Shown: positions 26,745 to 36,518 of the stretch, piece by piece | Position numbering within the stretch: the stretch's first letter is position 1 | Layout of the letters: each line of letters starts with the position of its first letter | Origin: Desulfovibrio sp. A2 | GTDB lineage: Bacteria; Desulfobacterota; Desulfovibrionia; Desulfovibrionales; Desulfovibrionaceae | Assembly (NCBI RefSeq): GCF_000226255.1 | Contig: NZ_AGFG01000050.1 | Span: forward strand, 124,001 to 188,000 | Direction: 5' to 3' | DNA: 64,000 nt | Program-made: the position numbers and the translations under genes | Notes under the pieces: generated by a model | What the model was told of the DNA's origin: nothing | Seen by the model: the letters and a program-made list of their open reading frames with translations, nothing else | Databases searched by the model: none

Positions 26745-27860
26745 ATGATCGTTGGCATCCTTAAGGAGATCAAGAAGGAAGAAAACCGCGTCGCCATGAC
26801 TCCCGCCGGGGTCGAGGTGATGGTGCACGCCGGGCACACCCTGCTGGTGGAAAAGAACGCCGGCGCGGGCAGCGGCTTTGCCGACGAAGCCTACGTGGAA
26901 GCGGGCGCCACCATCGTGGCCACCCCGGCCGAAATTTACGCCAAGTCCGACATGGTCATGCACGTCAAGGAGCCGCAGGCTTCCGAATACGGCATGATCC
27001 GCCCCGGCCAGATCGTGTTCACCTACCTGCACCTGGCCGCCGACGAACCGCAGACCCAGGCCCTGATCAAGAGCGGCGCGGTGTGCATCGCCTACGAAAC
27101 CATCCAGAAGGCCGACGGCAGCCTGCCCCTGCTCACCCCCATGAGCGAAGTGGCCGGTCGCATGGCCATCCAGCAGGGTGCCAAGTACCTGGAAATGGCC
27201 CAGGGCGGCAACGGCGTGCTGCTTGGCGGCGTGCCCGGCGTGGACCCCGGCACCGTGGTGGTCATCGGCGGCGGCGTGGTGGGCACCCACGCGGCCCGCA
27301 TGGCCTGCGGCCTGGGCGCCAAGGTGTACATCCTGGACATGAATCTGGACCGCCTGCGCCACCTCAGCGAAGTGATGCCCTCCAACTGCTTCCCGCTCAT
27401 GTCGTCCCCGGCCACCGTGCGCAAGCTGGTGCGCGAGGCCGACGTGGTGGTGGGCGCGGTGCTGGTTACCGGCGCGAAGGCCCCCAAGCTGGTCACCCGC
27501 GACATGCTGAAGACCATGAAGAAGGGCGCGGTGCTGGTGGACGTGGCCATCGACCAGGGCGGCTGCTTTGAAACCTCCAAGGCCACCACCCACACCGACC
27601 CCACCTTCGTGGTGGACGGCGTGGTGCACTACTGCGTGGCCAACATGCCCGGCGCCGTGGCCAAGACCTCTACCCTGGCCCTGACCAACGCCACCCTGCC
27701 CTACGCGCTGACCATCGCCAACAAGGGCTGGAAGCGCGCCATGCAGGACAACTGCGAAATCGCCAAGGGCGCCAACGTCATCGACGGCAAGATCACCTTC
27801 AAGGGCGTGGCCGAGGCCTTCGGGCTGGACTACGTGCCCGTGGACAACTTCCTGAACTAA
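26745..27860 (+). CDS. ald: Alanine dehydrogenase
   Basis: This 371-residue NAD-dependent enzyme interconverts alanine with pyruvate and ammonia. It has the exact family length. Catalytic residues are visible: Lys in MHVKEPQ (near 75), His in TYLHLAA (near 96) and Asp in DVAIDQGGC (near 270). The Rossmann fingerprint [16 protein letters not shown] lies near 170-185, and the N-terminus [20 protein letters not shown] is typical. GGAGG lies six bases before the ATG. The gene is expected to be driven by the sigma-54 promoter at 26627 and to depend on the TyrR-like activator. In a sulfate reducer it links alanine use to pyruvate metabolism. Confidence 0.97.
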   Translation: MIVGILKEIKKEENRVAMTPAGVEVMVHAGHTLLVEKNAGAGSGFADEAYVEAGATIVATPAEIYAKSDMVMHVKEPQASEYGMIRPGQIVFTYLHLAADEPQTQALIKSGAVCIAYETIQKADGSLPLLTPMSEVAGRMAIQQGAKYLEMAQGGNGVLLGGVPGVDPGTVVVIGGGVVGTHAARMACGLGAKVYILDMNLDRLRHLSEVMPSNCFPLMSSPATVRKLVREADVVVGAVLVTGAKAPKLVTRDMLKTMKKGAVLVDVAIDQGGCFETSKATTHTDPTFVVDGVVHYCVANMPGAVAKTSTLALTNATLPYALTIANKGWKRAMQDNCEIAKGANVIDGKITFKGVAEAFGLDYVPVDNFLN

Positions 27861-28171
27861 GTCGCGCCGTACCGGGCGAGCTTCATCCCGCACCTCCGCG
27901 CGGGGCCGGGCGGGTCGCCCGCCGCCCGACCCGCGCATCGCATTTCCCCGATCCTTGCCTTTGCATTCCCGGCCCCCGCAGCGTTCGTCGCGCTTGCGGT
28001 CAAGGCCCGCCCTACGGGGGGCGGGCCTTTTTCATTGGGCGACGGCCGAAATTCTCATTGCATTATATAGCGTACACGATAGTGGTTGGTCTGCGGAAGC
28101 CGTCCGCCGTTCCGTCATTCCGGCGGTCATCCCCCCCCAACCCGCCCCCGGCGGCCCTGCACGGAGGCCCC
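27861..28171 (+). other. Gap between ald and the phospholipase C-like gene
   Basis: These 311 bases hold the ald terminator at 28002-28032 and an AT-rich patch (TATATAG at 28064-28070) that may be a -10 region. No matching -35 box was found. No gene is present. Confidence 0.4.
28002..28032 (+). terminator. Intrinsic terminator after ald
   Basis: AAGGCCCGCCC pairs with GGGCGGGCCTT around TACGGG and is followed by a T-run. Confidence 0.85.
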
Positions 28172-29113
28172 ATGCCCGGCGCGTATGCCCATCTGACCAT
28201 GGTGATGTACAACACGGATACGGACAACCTTGTCGCCAGCGGGCTGTCGAATGCGGCGGCGGGTCTTGTGCTGGAACATCCTGCCTATGCGGAACTTGGG
28301 GCCATTTCGCCCGACATGCCGTACCTGGCCCATTTCGGCATGAGCGCGTCCTCCAACCGATGGGCGGATCGAATGCACCATGCCCGCACCGGGGGGCGGT
28401 TGCACGCCGGTGCCGCAGCCGTGTACGGCCTTGGGGCTGGTCCGGCCCAGGCTAAGGCCTTTGCCTGGCTTCTGGGGTTTGCCTCGCACGTGGTCTTCGA
28501 CGTGACCATGCATCCGGTGGTCAACGCGCGGGTGGGCGGGGCCTATGGCCCGGACACCAAGGCAAAGCACCAGGAGTGCGAGATGCATCAGGACGCTTAC
28601 ATTATCAACGAGTTTCATGGTCTTGATGACCCCACCAGCGCCCACATCGTCAGCACGGGTCTGAAGAAGCTGTTTCGTCCCGGTGACCCCGACAGGCTCG
28701 ACCCGGTCATTGCCACGGTGTGGTGGAAGATGCTGAAAGACACGGGAGATATTGCCGACATGGGCGACGATCCGGACATCGACGGCTGGTTCGACGGCTT
28801 CACCGACGTCATGCACAAGATCGAGACGGAGCGGCTGCTGGTTGCGCTGGGGCGGCACGTTGTGCCCGGCAAGATGTATCCGAAGGCACAGGACGTGGAC
28901 GCCACGTACCTTGCACAGCTTGAAACCCCGGTCGGCCCCATGGCGTACCGCGATATCTACGAGAAGGCGGCGGCCAGCGTACGGGAGATGTGGGGAAGCA
29001 TGTACCGCGCGGCCCTGTTGGGTGACGCCACGGCACTTGCCCATGTGGGCGAGTGGAATCTTGACACCGGCCTGAGCGACGACCGCTCTGCCAAGTACGT
29101 GTTTTGGGGGTAA
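28172..29113 (+). CDS. Zinc-dependent phospholipase C-family protein
   Basis: This 313-residue protein starts MPGAYAHLTMVMYNT and has AYAELGAISPDMPYL (about residues 38-52) and GFASHVVFDVTMHPVVN (about 103-119), the conserved His/Asp segments of the Zn-dependent phospholipase C / S1-P1-like fold in which Trp/His/Asp ligate zinc. No signal peptide is visible, so it may act in the cytosol or on another substrate. GGAGG precedes the ATG well; a longer frame to 28058 overlaps AT-rich promoter-like DNA. The lipoprotein gene follows three bases later, suggesting one operon. The substrate is unknown. Confidence 0.75.
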   Translation: MPGAYAHLTMVMYNTDTDNLVASGLSNAAAGLVLEHPAYAELGAISPDMPYLAHFGMSASSNRWADRMHHARTGGRLHAGAAAVYGLGAGPAQAKAFAWLLGFASHVVFDVTMHPVVNARVGGAYGPDTKAKHQECEMHQDAYIINEFHGLDDPTSAHIVSTGLKKLFRPGDPDRLDPVIATVWWKMLKDTGDIADMGDDPDIDGWFDGFTDVMHKIETERLLVALGRHVVPGKMYPKAQDVDATYLAQLETPVGPMAYRDIYEKAAASVREMWGSMYRAALLGDATALAHVGEWNLDTGLSDDRSAKYVFWG

Positions 29114-29116
29114 TGC

Positions 29117-29602
29117 ATGCAGGCGTGGAACGGGAGAAAATGGGGGATGGCGAGGCGGATCGGCAGTGTGGCTGTGGTGGTCGTGCTGGGCGTGGCCATG
29201 CTGCTTTCGGCGTGTGCCAAGTGCAACGGCAACTCGGATCCGTCGACCATGGGGCCGATGTCCACCGTGATGCTGCGCCTGGCCAAACAGGCCCAGGGTC
29301 TTGTGCTGACGGGCAAGGCAGACCCCGCCCAGCCCGAGGCATTGCCCCCCATGGTGTTGGCGGGGGACGACGAAGCCCGCGAGATGTTCTCGGACTACCA
29401 ATTGCGGGCCGCCACCCTGCGCGACAAGGACGGCAATGCACGCCCGGTGATGCTGCTGTGCACCGGTGATGGCGGGCATGCGCTCATCGAGCGGATGGAC
29501 TGCCTGAACAGCGTTCGCAAAGGCCAGCACTGGCAGAGCAAGCCGTTGCCCCCGTGCGAGTTCACCTTCCGCGATCCTGCCGTGGTGTGTGCCCCCAACT
29601 GA
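29117..29602 (+). CDS. Predicted lipoprotein of unknown function
   Basis: This 161-residue protein has an N-terminal hydrophobic stretch (VAVVVVLGVAMLLSAC) ending in a lipobox LLSAC, so it should be a lipid-anchored envelope protein. The mature part has four more Cys (AKCNGN, LLCTGD, MDCLNS, VVCAPN and PPCEF), compatible with disulfides. No family was recognised. The start at 29117 is close to the upstream stop; an ATG at 29147 (MARRIGS) with GGGAG upstream is equally plausible and gives a tidier signal peptide. Confidence 0.7.
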   Translation: MQAWNGRKWGMARRIGSVAVVVVLGVAMLLSACAKCNGNSDPSTMGPMSTVMLRLAKQAQGLVLTGKADPAQPEALPPMVLAGDDEAREMFSDYQLRAATLRDKDGNARPVMLLCTGDGGHALIERMDCLNSVRKGQHWQSKPLPPCEFTFRDPAVVCAPN

Positions 29603-29652
29603 TGCTTCGAAGGCCTTGACCTTCTCGCCTGTATTCGACCGGATAAACGTAA

Positions 29653-29687
29653 AACCGCCCGGACCCTTCGGTCCGGGCGGTTCTGTT
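29653..29687. terminator. Bidirectional intrinsic terminator
   Basis: AACCGCCCGGACC pairs with GGTCCGGGCGGTT around a CTTC loop (13 bp). The plus side continues with CTGTTT and the minus side with TTTACG. It separates the lipoprotein gene from glnB. Confidence 0.85.
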
Positions 29688-29754
29688 TGCGTTGTGCCAG
29701 TGCTGCCCGTGCTGCTTGTCCGCCCTGCGGTGCGGCGGGGGCGGCAGCGGTCCG

Positions 29755-30084
29755 CTAGGCCACCGGGTTGCCGGTGCGGATGCGCAGCCCCTTGGCCACG
29801 TCCATCACGAAGACCACCCCGTCCCCTTCCTTGCCGGTGCGGGCCCCTTCGGTCACCGCTTCCAGCGCGGCGGCCTCCAGTTCGTCCTTGATGCCGATCT
29901 CGATGCGCACCTTCTTCAGCAGGTTCACTTCGCTGACGACGCCACGGTAGGTTTCGGTGTAGCCCTTCTGGCGGCCAGCGCCCAGGATGTTGGTGACCGA
30001 CATGCTGTAGATCTGCCGGGTGTACAGTGCCTGCTTTACGGCGGTCAGGCGTTCGGGCCGGACGTATGCGATGATGAGTTTCAT
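29755..30084 (-). CDS. glnB: Nitrogen regulatory protein PII
   Basis: This 109-residue PII protein senses 2-oxoglutarate and ATP/ADP and controls the adjacent ammonium channel. The T-loop reads GRQKGYTETYRGVVSEV with Tyr at about 51 in the usual modification position. The B-loop region TGKEGDGVVFVMDV carries the conserved GKxGDG phosphate-binding turn. It has normal length. It starts 18 bases after the amt stop and is expressed with amt, the standard amt-PII pair. Confidence 0.95.
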   Translation of the reverse strand: MKLIIAYVRPERLTAVKQALYTRQIYSMSVTNILGAGRQKGYTETYRGVVSEVNLLKKVRIEIGIKDELEAAALEAVTEGARTGKEGDGVVFVMDVAKGLRIRTGNPVA

Positions 30085-30102
30085 TGTGGTATCCCCCTGC
30101 CC

Positions 30103-31485
30103 TTACTCGTTGGAGAAGATCTGGAAGCCGCTGTAGGCTTCGGAGCCGTGTTCGGTGATGTCGAGGCCCTTCATTTCTTCTTCGACGGGCACGCGTACGC
30201 CCATCACCAGCTTGAGCACGGTGAACAAGACGAACCCGGTGCCGAAGGCCCAGGCGAAGGCCGCGCCTACGCCGATGGCCTGCGTGACCAACTGATCCAC
30301 GCCGCCGCCGTAGAACAGGCCGGTAATGGTGCCGTAGCCGGGGGCCGCGAACAGGCCCACCATCAGCGTGCCGTATGCCCCGCACACGCCGTGCACCGAA
30401 ACCGCGCCCACCGGGTCGTCGATCTTCAGCACCTGGTCGATGAACAGCACCGAGAGCACCACCAGAATGCCCGCGCCAAAGCCGATGATCAGCGAGCCGA
30501 TGGGAGACACCTCGAAGCACCCGGCGGTGATGGCCACCAGGCCCGCCAGCGCGCCGTTCATGCTCATGGAAACGTCGGGCTTGCCGTACTTCAGCCAGAT
30601 GGTGATCATGGCGCCCAGCATGCCCGTGCAGCCCGCAAGGCAGGTGTTGACCGCGATGTAGCCGATGGTGCCGTTGGCCACGGTGGTGGAGCCGGGGTTG
30701 AACCCGAACCAGCCGAACCACAGGATGAACACGCCAAGGGCGGCCAGCGGCAGGCTGTGGCCCTGGATGGAGCGGGGCTTGCCGTCGGCGCTGTACTTGC
30801 CAAGGCGCGGGCCCACCACGATGGCCCCGGCCAGGGCGATCCAGCCGCCCACCGAGTGGACCACGGTGGAACCGGCGAAATCGGCGAAGCCCATGGCCGC
30901 CAGCCAGCCGCCTTCGTTGCCGAACAGGTTGCCCCACGCCCAGTGGCCGGTGACCGGGTAGATCAGGCCCGTCACCACCATGCTCATGAGGATGTACGCG
31001 CCGAACTTGGTGCGCTCTGCGATGGCGCCGGACACGATGGTGGCCGAGGTGGCCGCGAACACCGCCTGGAAGAACCAGAAGGTCAGCGCCCACATGCCTT
31101 CGGGCGTGGTGGAGTCATACGCCAGCAGCGCGAAGTCCGAGCCGCCGATGAACCCGCTGACGGACTTGCCGAACATCAGCCCGAAGCCGAACAGAAAGAA
31201 GATGGGAGCACCGGCGGCGAAATCCAGAAAGTTCTTCATGATGATGTTGCCCGCGTTCTTGGCGCGGGTAAGCCCCGCCTCCACGAACGCGAACCCCGCC
31301 TGCATGAACATGACGAGAATGGCGGCGATGAGCGTCCATAGCGTGTTGGCGTCGGACTGCGACAGGAACTGCGGTGCGTCCTCGGCAAAGGCGGGCAGCG
31401 GTGCGAGCGCGGCCAGCCCCAGCGCGGAGCACCCGATGGCCAGAGACAGCAGGGAGCGTTTGCCCGTGGGTGATGCGGTAGTCAT
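30103..31485 (-). CDS. amt: Ammonium transporter
   Basis: This 460-residue channel conducts ammonium across the inner membrane. It has a cleavable signal sequence (LAALAPLPAFA, about residues 23-34), as in AmtB, and 11 membrane helices. The twin pore histidines are in STVVHSVGGWIALAGA (near 195) and SVHGVCGAYGTLMV (near 350). The cytoplasmic tail ends with EEMKGLDITEHGSEAYSGF, a typical Amt C-terminus that contacts PII. AAGGAGG precedes the ATG. glnB follows in the same operon and a sigma-54 promoter lies 68 bases upstream, so nitrogen control is likely. Confidence 0.96.
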   Translation of the reverse strand: MTTASPTGKRSLLSLAIGCSALGLAALAPLPAFAEDAPQFLSQSDANTLWTLIAAILVMFMQAGFAFVEAGLTRAKNAGNIIMKNFLDFAAGAPIFFLFGFGLMFGKSVSGFIGGSDFALLAYDSTTPEGMWALTFWFFQAVFAATSATIVSGAIAERTKFGAYILMSMVVTGLIYPVTGHWAWGNLFGNEGGWLAAMGFADFAGSTVVHSVGGWIALAGAIVVGPRLGKYSADGKPRSIQGHSLPLAALGVFILWFGWFGFNPGSTTVANGTIGYIAVNTCLAGCTGMLGAMITIWLKYGKPDVSMSMNGALAGLVAITAGCFEVSPIGSLIIGFGAGILVVLSVLFIDQVLKIDDPVGAVSVHGVCGAYGTLMVGLFAAPGYGTITGLFYGGGVDQLVTQAIGVGAAFAWAFGTGFVLFTVLKLVMGVRVPVEEEMKGLDITEHGSEAYSGFQIFSNE

Positions 31486-32000
31486 TGGTTCCTCCTTCGG
31501 CCCCGTGATCGAAAACCCCTCGAAGGGTGCGGTGATGTTGTAGGGCCGCTGGAGCAATCTCTGGTCCAAGCGCAAAATGCGTTGGAATCATTGGTTGTTT
31601 TTTCTGGCGTGCGAGGAGGGGCATGGTCTTTGCGGTTATTTTTACAGAAAACGACTAAAAAGCATCATAATAAAATTCATAATTGTAAAATCAAGCAAAA
31701 ATGGCGGGTACGCGCGACGTTGGGGAGGTTTTGCGGCGGCGATCGGCGCAGGCAACCAGCGCATGCGCCGGGCCGTCAAAGAAAATCGGGGTGGCCCGAT
31801 GGGGGCGAGGATGGAGGAAGCCGAGGCGCGGCTGCCGCGGAACATATGCCGGGCGAGGCCTGGTGCGCCGGGGCAAGGTCCGGGAAATTGTGGCGGGAGT
31901 TGGAGAGACGGGGGATCAGACGAAAAGGCGTGAAATGAACATAATTGTAGCAAACGGCACGCCGCGCCACGGTGGGCCAAACCAGGGGGATGCCGCCAGG
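31486..32000 (-). other. Intergenic region upstream of amt
   Basis: This 515-base gap contains the sigma-54 promoter at 31553-31569 with a CGCAAAATGCG palindrome (31571-31581) next to it, and an AT-rich stretch at about 31632-31700 that may hold activator or bending sites. The frames here on the plus strand (to 31933 and 31938) have no ribosome site or family match. No terminator for the ABC permease gene was recognised. Confidence 0.45.
31553..31569 (-). promoter_or_regulatory. Sigma-54 promoter of amt-glnB
   Basis: The minus strand reads TTGGACCAGAGATTGCT, with GG and GC ten bases apart and one departure from the -24 consensus (GGAC for GGCAC). The predicted start is near 31542. Confidence 0.8.
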
Positions 32001-33269
32001 CTACTGGATGCGGTGTCGGAACAGCCAACCGGCCGCCGCCATGCACACCGCGCCGATGAGCGCCAGCGGCCACAATTGCGGGGCCAGCAGGGCCAGGTCC
32101 GCCCCTTCCAGAAACACCCCGCGCACCACGATGAGCACGTAGCGCATGGGGTTGACGTAGGTCAGCCATTGCACCGGCTCGGCCATGTTGGCGATGGGCG
32201 TGGCGAACCCGGACAGGATGGCGGCGGGCATGGTGAACAGGAACATGCCCAGCAGCCCTTGCTGCATGGTCACGGAGAGGGAGGAGATCATCAGGCCGAT
32301 GCCCACCACCGAGAACAGGAACAGCACCAGCCCGGCGTACAGGGTCAGCAGGCTGCCGCGCAGGGGCACCCCGAACCAGAACACCGCCATGGCCACGATG
32401 AGCGAAGCCTCGAGCAGCCCCACCAGAAAGCCGGGCGCGGCCTTGCCGATCAGCAGTTCCGTGGGGCGGTAGGGGGTGACCAGCATCTGGTCGAAGGTGC
32501 CCTGTTCGCGCTCGCGGGCCACGGACAGGGCGGTGATGATCAGCGTGACCACCATGGTCACCATGACCACGATGCCCGGCACGAAGAACCACCGGCTGAG
32601 CAGGTTGGGGTTGTGCCACGAGCGCACCACCAGCGTGGAGGGGCGGGGCTGCCCGCCGTGGGCTGCCGCGTACCGCGCCCCGAAGTCGTCCACGATGGAG
32701 GCCATGTAGTTGAGGGCGAGCCCGGCGGTGTTGGAGTTGCGCCCATCGGCGATGGCCTGGATTACGGCCTGGGAGGGGGCGGGTGACGTGCCGGGCGACG
32801 CGACGGCGGAATCTGCGCCATCGGCGGCAGCGGCCGGGGCGCCCGCCGCGCCGCGCAGGGTCAGGGCGCGTTCGAACCCCTGCCCGATGCGCAGCACCAG
32901 CCGCACCTGGCCCGCATCAAGATGCCGGGCAATGTCCGCGTCGCGGCCGATGTCCGCCACCACCCGGAAGGTGGGCGACCCGGCCACCCGCGCTGCCAGC
33001 TCGCGCGAGGCAGCGCTGCGGTCCTCGTCGTAGATGGCGCAGGGCACGTCCACCAGGTCGAAGGTGGCCGCGTAGCCGAAGATGATGGTCTGGAGCAGCG
33101 GCGGCAGGATGACCACGGTGCGGCTTTTGGGGTCCTTCAGCAGGGTCAGGAATTCCTTGATGATGAGCGCCAGCAGGCGGTGCAGCGTGGTCAGCGGCCC
33201 TGTCTGGCCGGACAGGGCCGGCGTGGCCGGGGTGCGTGCGGCGGCGGAAGCGGGCAGGCGATCGTGCAT
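32001..33269 (-). CDS. ABC-2 type efflux permease, YhhJ-like
   Basis: This 422-residue ABC-2 permease has one N-terminal helix (about residues 45-70), a large extracytoplasmic domain and five or six helices from about residue 240 (FVPGIVVMVTMVVTLIITAL; LYAGLVLFLFSVVGIGLMIS). The motif REREQGTFDQMLVTPYRP is the usual coupling segment. It has no ATPase of its own and lies nine bases after the fused ATPase-permease gene. The order HlyD, double-ATPase-permease, permease equals the E. coli yhiI-rbbA-yhhJ operon. An Ala/Asp/Pro insert (about 140-165) is specific to this copy. Confidence 0.88.
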   Translation of the reverse strand: MHDRLPASAAARTPATPALSGQTGPLTTLHRLLALIIKEFLTLLKDPKSRTVVILPPLLQTIIFGYAATFDLVDVPCAIYDEDRSAASRELAARVAGSPTFRVVADIGRDADIARHLDAGQVRLVLRIGQGFERALTLRGAAGAPAAAADGADSAVASPGTSPAPSQAVIQAIADGRNSNTAGLALNYMASIVDDFGARYAAAHGGQPRPSTLVVRSWHNPNLLSRWFFVPGIVVMVTMVVTLIITALSVAREREQGTFDQMLVTPYRPTELLIGKAAPGFLVGLLEASLIVAMAVFWFGVPLRGSLLTLYAGLVLFLFSVVGIGLMISSLSVTMQQGLLGMFLFTMPAAILSGFATPIANMAEPVQWLTYVNPMRYVLIVVRGVFLEGADLALLAPQLWPLALIGAVCMAAAGWLFRHRIQ

Positions 33270-33278
33270 GGGGTCCCC

Positions 33279-36200
33279 CTAGTCCAGCCGCTTGCGGCAG
33301 CGCAGCCTGGCCACTGTCAGGAAAAAGGCCGCCAGCGCGGCCAGGGCCAGGGCGTTGGGCACGATGACTTCCCATACGTCGCCCGCCAGAAAGATGGTCT
33401 TCAGCAGGGTGGCGAAGTAGCGCGCCGCGATGGCGTACGAGACCACCTGCACGAAGGCGGGGGTGCTTTCCAGGTCGAAGATGAACCCGGAAAGGAACAG
33501 CGCGGGCAGAAAGGTGGCCAGCAACGCGGCCTGCCCGGCGATGAACTGGTTGCGCGCCAGCACCGAGATGAACAGGCCCATGCCCAGCGCCGCCGTGAGG
33601 AACAGCGAGGCGGCCCCGGCCAGCACCGCCAGCGAGCCGCGCAGGGGCACCCCGAACAGGTACAGGGCCATGATCACGGTCAGCACCATGCCCCCCATGC
33701 CCAGCACGAAATAGGGCAGCAACTTGCCGGTAAGCAGTTCGCCCATGCGCACCGGGGTCACCAGCAGGGCCTCCATGGTGCCGCGCTCCCATTCGCGGGC
33801 CATGACCATGGCGGTCAGCAGCGCTCCGGTCAGGGTCATGATCAGCACCATCAGCCCCGGCACCAGGAAGTAGCGGCTGTCGGACGCGGGGTTGAACCAC
33901 ATGCGCGGCACCAGGCGCACGGCCGGGGCCTGCCCGGCGGCGGCCACCCGCCCGGACAGCCAGCTTTGCCACACGGTGGTGACGTAGCCGGACACGGTGC
34001 GGGCGTTGTTGGGGTCCACCCCGTTGACGATGAGCTGCACCGGCACGGTGCCCGTATCCCCTGCGGGCGGCGCGCCGTCGGGACGGGCGGTGCTGGCGGC
34101 GGCCCCTGCCGTGGCATCCGACAGGCGGCGGGCGAAGTCCGATTGCAGATGCACGATGGCGTCCACCCGCCCGGCGCGCAGGTCTTCCTCCGCTTGGCGC
34201 ATGCCGGTGACCACGCGGGGGCGGAAGGTGTCGGCCAGCAGCAGGCGCGCGGCGAATTCCATGGCCTCCGGCCCCAGGTCGTCGGCCACGATGGCCACGG
34301 GCACGTCGCGGGCGTCCAGGCTGATGCCGTAGCCGAACAGAAGCAGCAGCACCACCGGCATGATAAGGGCGATAGCGATGGCGCTGGGGTCGCGCATCAC
34401 CTGCAGCCATTCCTTGCGCAGCAGGCCGCGCATGCGCACCAGCAGGGCGGGCAAGGCGGACGGGCGGGCTTCCCGCGCGGGGGCGGCGGGCAGGAGGGCG
34501 ACGGAAGAAGGGGCGACGCCGGATGCAAGGGGCAGCGTGCCGGGGGCGGCCGTTGGGGCGGGTGCGTCGGGTGAAACCGTCGAGCCAGCCGAACCGGTCG
34601 AATCGGGCGCGCTGGCCGGGCCGCTGGCCCGGTGGCGTTCCGCCAGCGCGATGAAGGCCCGTTCGATGGTGGGCTGGCTGGCGGTGGCGGGCGCGCCCCG
34701 GTTCTCGCCAGCGCGCTGGCCGCCCTGCTGCGGGCTGGCGGGGGGGGCGAGGGCGCGGATTTCCGCCGGGGTGCCCAGGGCCAGCACCTCGCCACCCACC
34801 AGGATGGCCATGCGGTCGCAGTATTCCGCTTCGTCCAGGAAATGAGTGGTGACGATGACCGTGACGCCCGATTCCGCCAGCGCGGTGATGCGCCGCCAGA
34901 ACTCGCGCCGGGCCAGCGGGTCCACGCCCGAGGTGGCCTCGTCCAGGAACAGGATGTCCGGCTCGTGCATCAGGGCGCAGGCCATGGCCAGCCGCTGGCG
35001 GTAGCCCAGGGACAGTTCGCCGCTCTGGGCGTCGGCCGCGTCGGCCAGGTCGAAGTCGCGCAGGGCCCAGGCGATGCGCGACTCGCGCGCCGCGCCGGTC
35101 AGCCCGTAGGCGCTGGCGAAGAAGCGCAGGTTCTCGATGACCGAAAGCTGTCCGTACAGCGAGAATTTCTGGGCCACGTAGCCCACCCTGCGGCGGGCGG
35201 CGGCCGGGGCGCGGCGCAGGTCTACCCCGGCCACGCGCAGGCTGCCGCCGGTGGGCGGCAAGAGGCCGCACAGCATCCGGAAGATGGTGGACTTGCCCGC
35301 CCCGTTGGGACCGAGCAGCCCGAAGATTTCGCCGCGCCGGACGTCGAAGCTGGCCCCCTTCACGGCCATGAAGGAACCGAAGCGGCGCTCCAGGTCGCGC
35401 ACCTCGATGACGGGCGGCGCATCCGATGCATCGGGAACGGGCGAGGCGGCGAGGGCCTGCGGGGGGCAGCCCGGCTCAGGGGGGGCGGAGGCGGCGACGA
35501 ATGTTGCGTGGGGCGCGCTGACGGCGGGCGCGGGCTCTTCGCCCGTGCCCGGCTCTTGCGGCAGCGCGGCGAACAGGGCGAGGAAGCCGTCCTCGAAGCC
35601 GGGCGTTCTCGGGGTCAGGTGGCCCACGGAGCCTGGCTCCTGCCCTTCTTCGGACAGCAACCCGCAATCCGTCAACGCCCGCGCCGCCTCCGGCGTGTCG
35701 GTGAGCAGGCGCACCCCACCCGCGTGCAGCACCGCATCGGTGACGCCAGGGGCCGCGTCCAGCAGGTTCTGGGCCGCACGGGCGCGCATGGTTGGGGCGA
35801 CGAACCAGGTGCGGCCCGCCAGCGGCCGGGTGAAGTCGCCGGGTGCGCCATCGCCCACCAGCCGCCCGTGGTGCATGATGGCCACCCGGTCGCAGTGCTC
35901 CGCCTCGTCGAGGTAGGCGGTGCTGACCAGCACGGTGATGCCGTGCCCGCGCACCAGCGAGAACACGATGTTCCACAATTCGCGTCGCGACAGCGGGTCC
36001 ACGCCCACGGTGGGTTCGTCCAGCAGCAGCAGCCGGGGCGAGCGAACCAGGGTGCAGGCCAGCCCCAGCTTCTGCTTCATGCCGCCGGAAAGCCGCCCGG
36101 CCAGCCTGTCGAGAAACGGGGCGAGACCGGTCATGCGCATCAGCGCGGGCCAGCGTTCGGCTTTTTGTGCGGCTGATACCCCGTGCAGGTCGGCGTACAG

Positions 36201-36518
36201 GGAGAGGTTTTCGGCCACGGAAAGGTCTTCGTACAGGCCGAAGCGCTGGGGCATGTACCCGATGGCCGACTGCACGGCCTGCGCCTGGGCCACGGTGTCG
36301 CGGCCGAGCACGGTCAGGCTGCCCGCGTCGGGCAGCAGCAGCCCGGCGGCGAGACGCAGCAGGGTGGTCTTGCCCGCGCCGTCCGGCCCCAGCAGGCCGT
36401 TGATGGTGCCGGGGGCAAGGTCCAGGCTCACCCCGTCCACGGCGCGGACTTCACGTCCGGCAACGCGGAAGGTCCGGCACAGCCCGCGTGTGGCGAACAC
36501 GGGCGAAGGGGAGGTCAT
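33279..36518 (-). CDS. Fused double-ATPase / ABC-2 permease, RbbA-like
   Basis: This 1079-residue protein joins two ABC ATPases to one permease. ATPase 1 has GPDGAGKTT (near 43), LSGGMKQKLGLACTL and LLLLDEPTVGVDPLSRREL; ATPase 2 has GPNGAGKST (near 404), LSLGYRQRLAMACAL (an unusual LSLGY signature) and ILFLDEATSGVDPLARRE. The C-terminal permease starts near residue 715 and includes REWERGTMEALLVTPVRMGE. This layout is that of RbbA (about 910 residues); the extra length is in low-complexity linkers. It overlaps the HlyD gene by four bases. Role: ATP-driven export with the neighbouring adaptor, permease and outer-membrane factor. Confidence 0.9.
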   Translation of the reverse strand: MTSPSPVFATRGLCRTFRVAGREVRAVDGVSLDLAPGTINGLLGPDGAGKTTLLRLAAGLLLPDAGSLTVLGRDTVAQAQAVQSAIGYMPQRFGLYEDLSVAENLSLYADLHGVSAAQKAERWPALMRMTGLAPFLDRLAGRLSGGMKQKLGLACTLVRSPRLLLLDEPTVGVDPLSRRELWNIVFSLVRGHGITVLVSTAYLDEAEHCDRVAIMHHGRLVGDGAPGDFTRPLAGRTWFVAPTMRARAAQNLLDAAPGVTDAVLHAGGVRLLTDTPEAARALTDCGLLSEEGQEPGSVGHLTPRTPGFEDGFLALFAALPQEPGTGEEPAPAVSAPHATFVAASAPPEPGCPPQALAASPVPDASDAPPVIEVRDLERRFGSFMAVKGASFDVRRGEIFGLLGPNGAGKSTIFRMLCGLLPPTGGSLRVAGVDLRRAPAAARRRVGYVAQKFSLYGQLSVIENLRFFASAYGLTGAARESRIAWALRDFDLADAADAQSGELSLGYRQRLAMACALMHEPDILFLDEATSGVDPLARREFWRRITALAESGVTVIVTTHFLDEAEYCDRMAILVGGEVLALGTPAEIRALAPPASPQQGGQRAGENRGAPATASQPTIERAFIALAERHRASGPASAPDSTGSAGSTVSPDAPAPTAAPGTLPLASGVAPSSVALLPAAPAREARPSALPALLVRMRGLLRKEWLQVMRDPSAIAIALIMPVVLLLLFGYGISLDARDVPVAIVADDLGPEAMEFAARLLLADTFRPRVVTGMRQAEEDLRAGRVDAIVHLQSDFARRLSDATAGAAASTARPDGAPPAGDTGTVPVQLIVNGVDPNNARTVSGYVTTVWQSWLSGRVAAAGQAPAVRLVPRMWFNPASDSRYFLVPGLMVLIMTLTGALLTAMVMAREWERGTMEALLVTPVRMGELLTGKLLPYFVLGMGGMVLTVIMALYLFGVPLRGSLAVLAGAASLFLTAALGMGLFISVLARNQFIAGQAALLATFLPALFLSGFIFDLESTPAFVQVVSYAIAARYFATLLKTIFLAGDVWEVIVPNALALAALAAFFLTVARLRCRKRLD

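Noticed and set aside
28127..31093. A 988-residue minus-strand frame across the phospholipase-like gene, lipoprotein gene and glnB-amt
   Set aside because: Arg/His/Gly-rich shadow composition, no ribosome site, and it overlaps well-supported genes on both strands.
31577..31938. Two overlapping plus-strand frames upstream of amt
   Set aside because: No ribosome site or family; composition changes abruptly from AT-rich to GC-rich within the frame.
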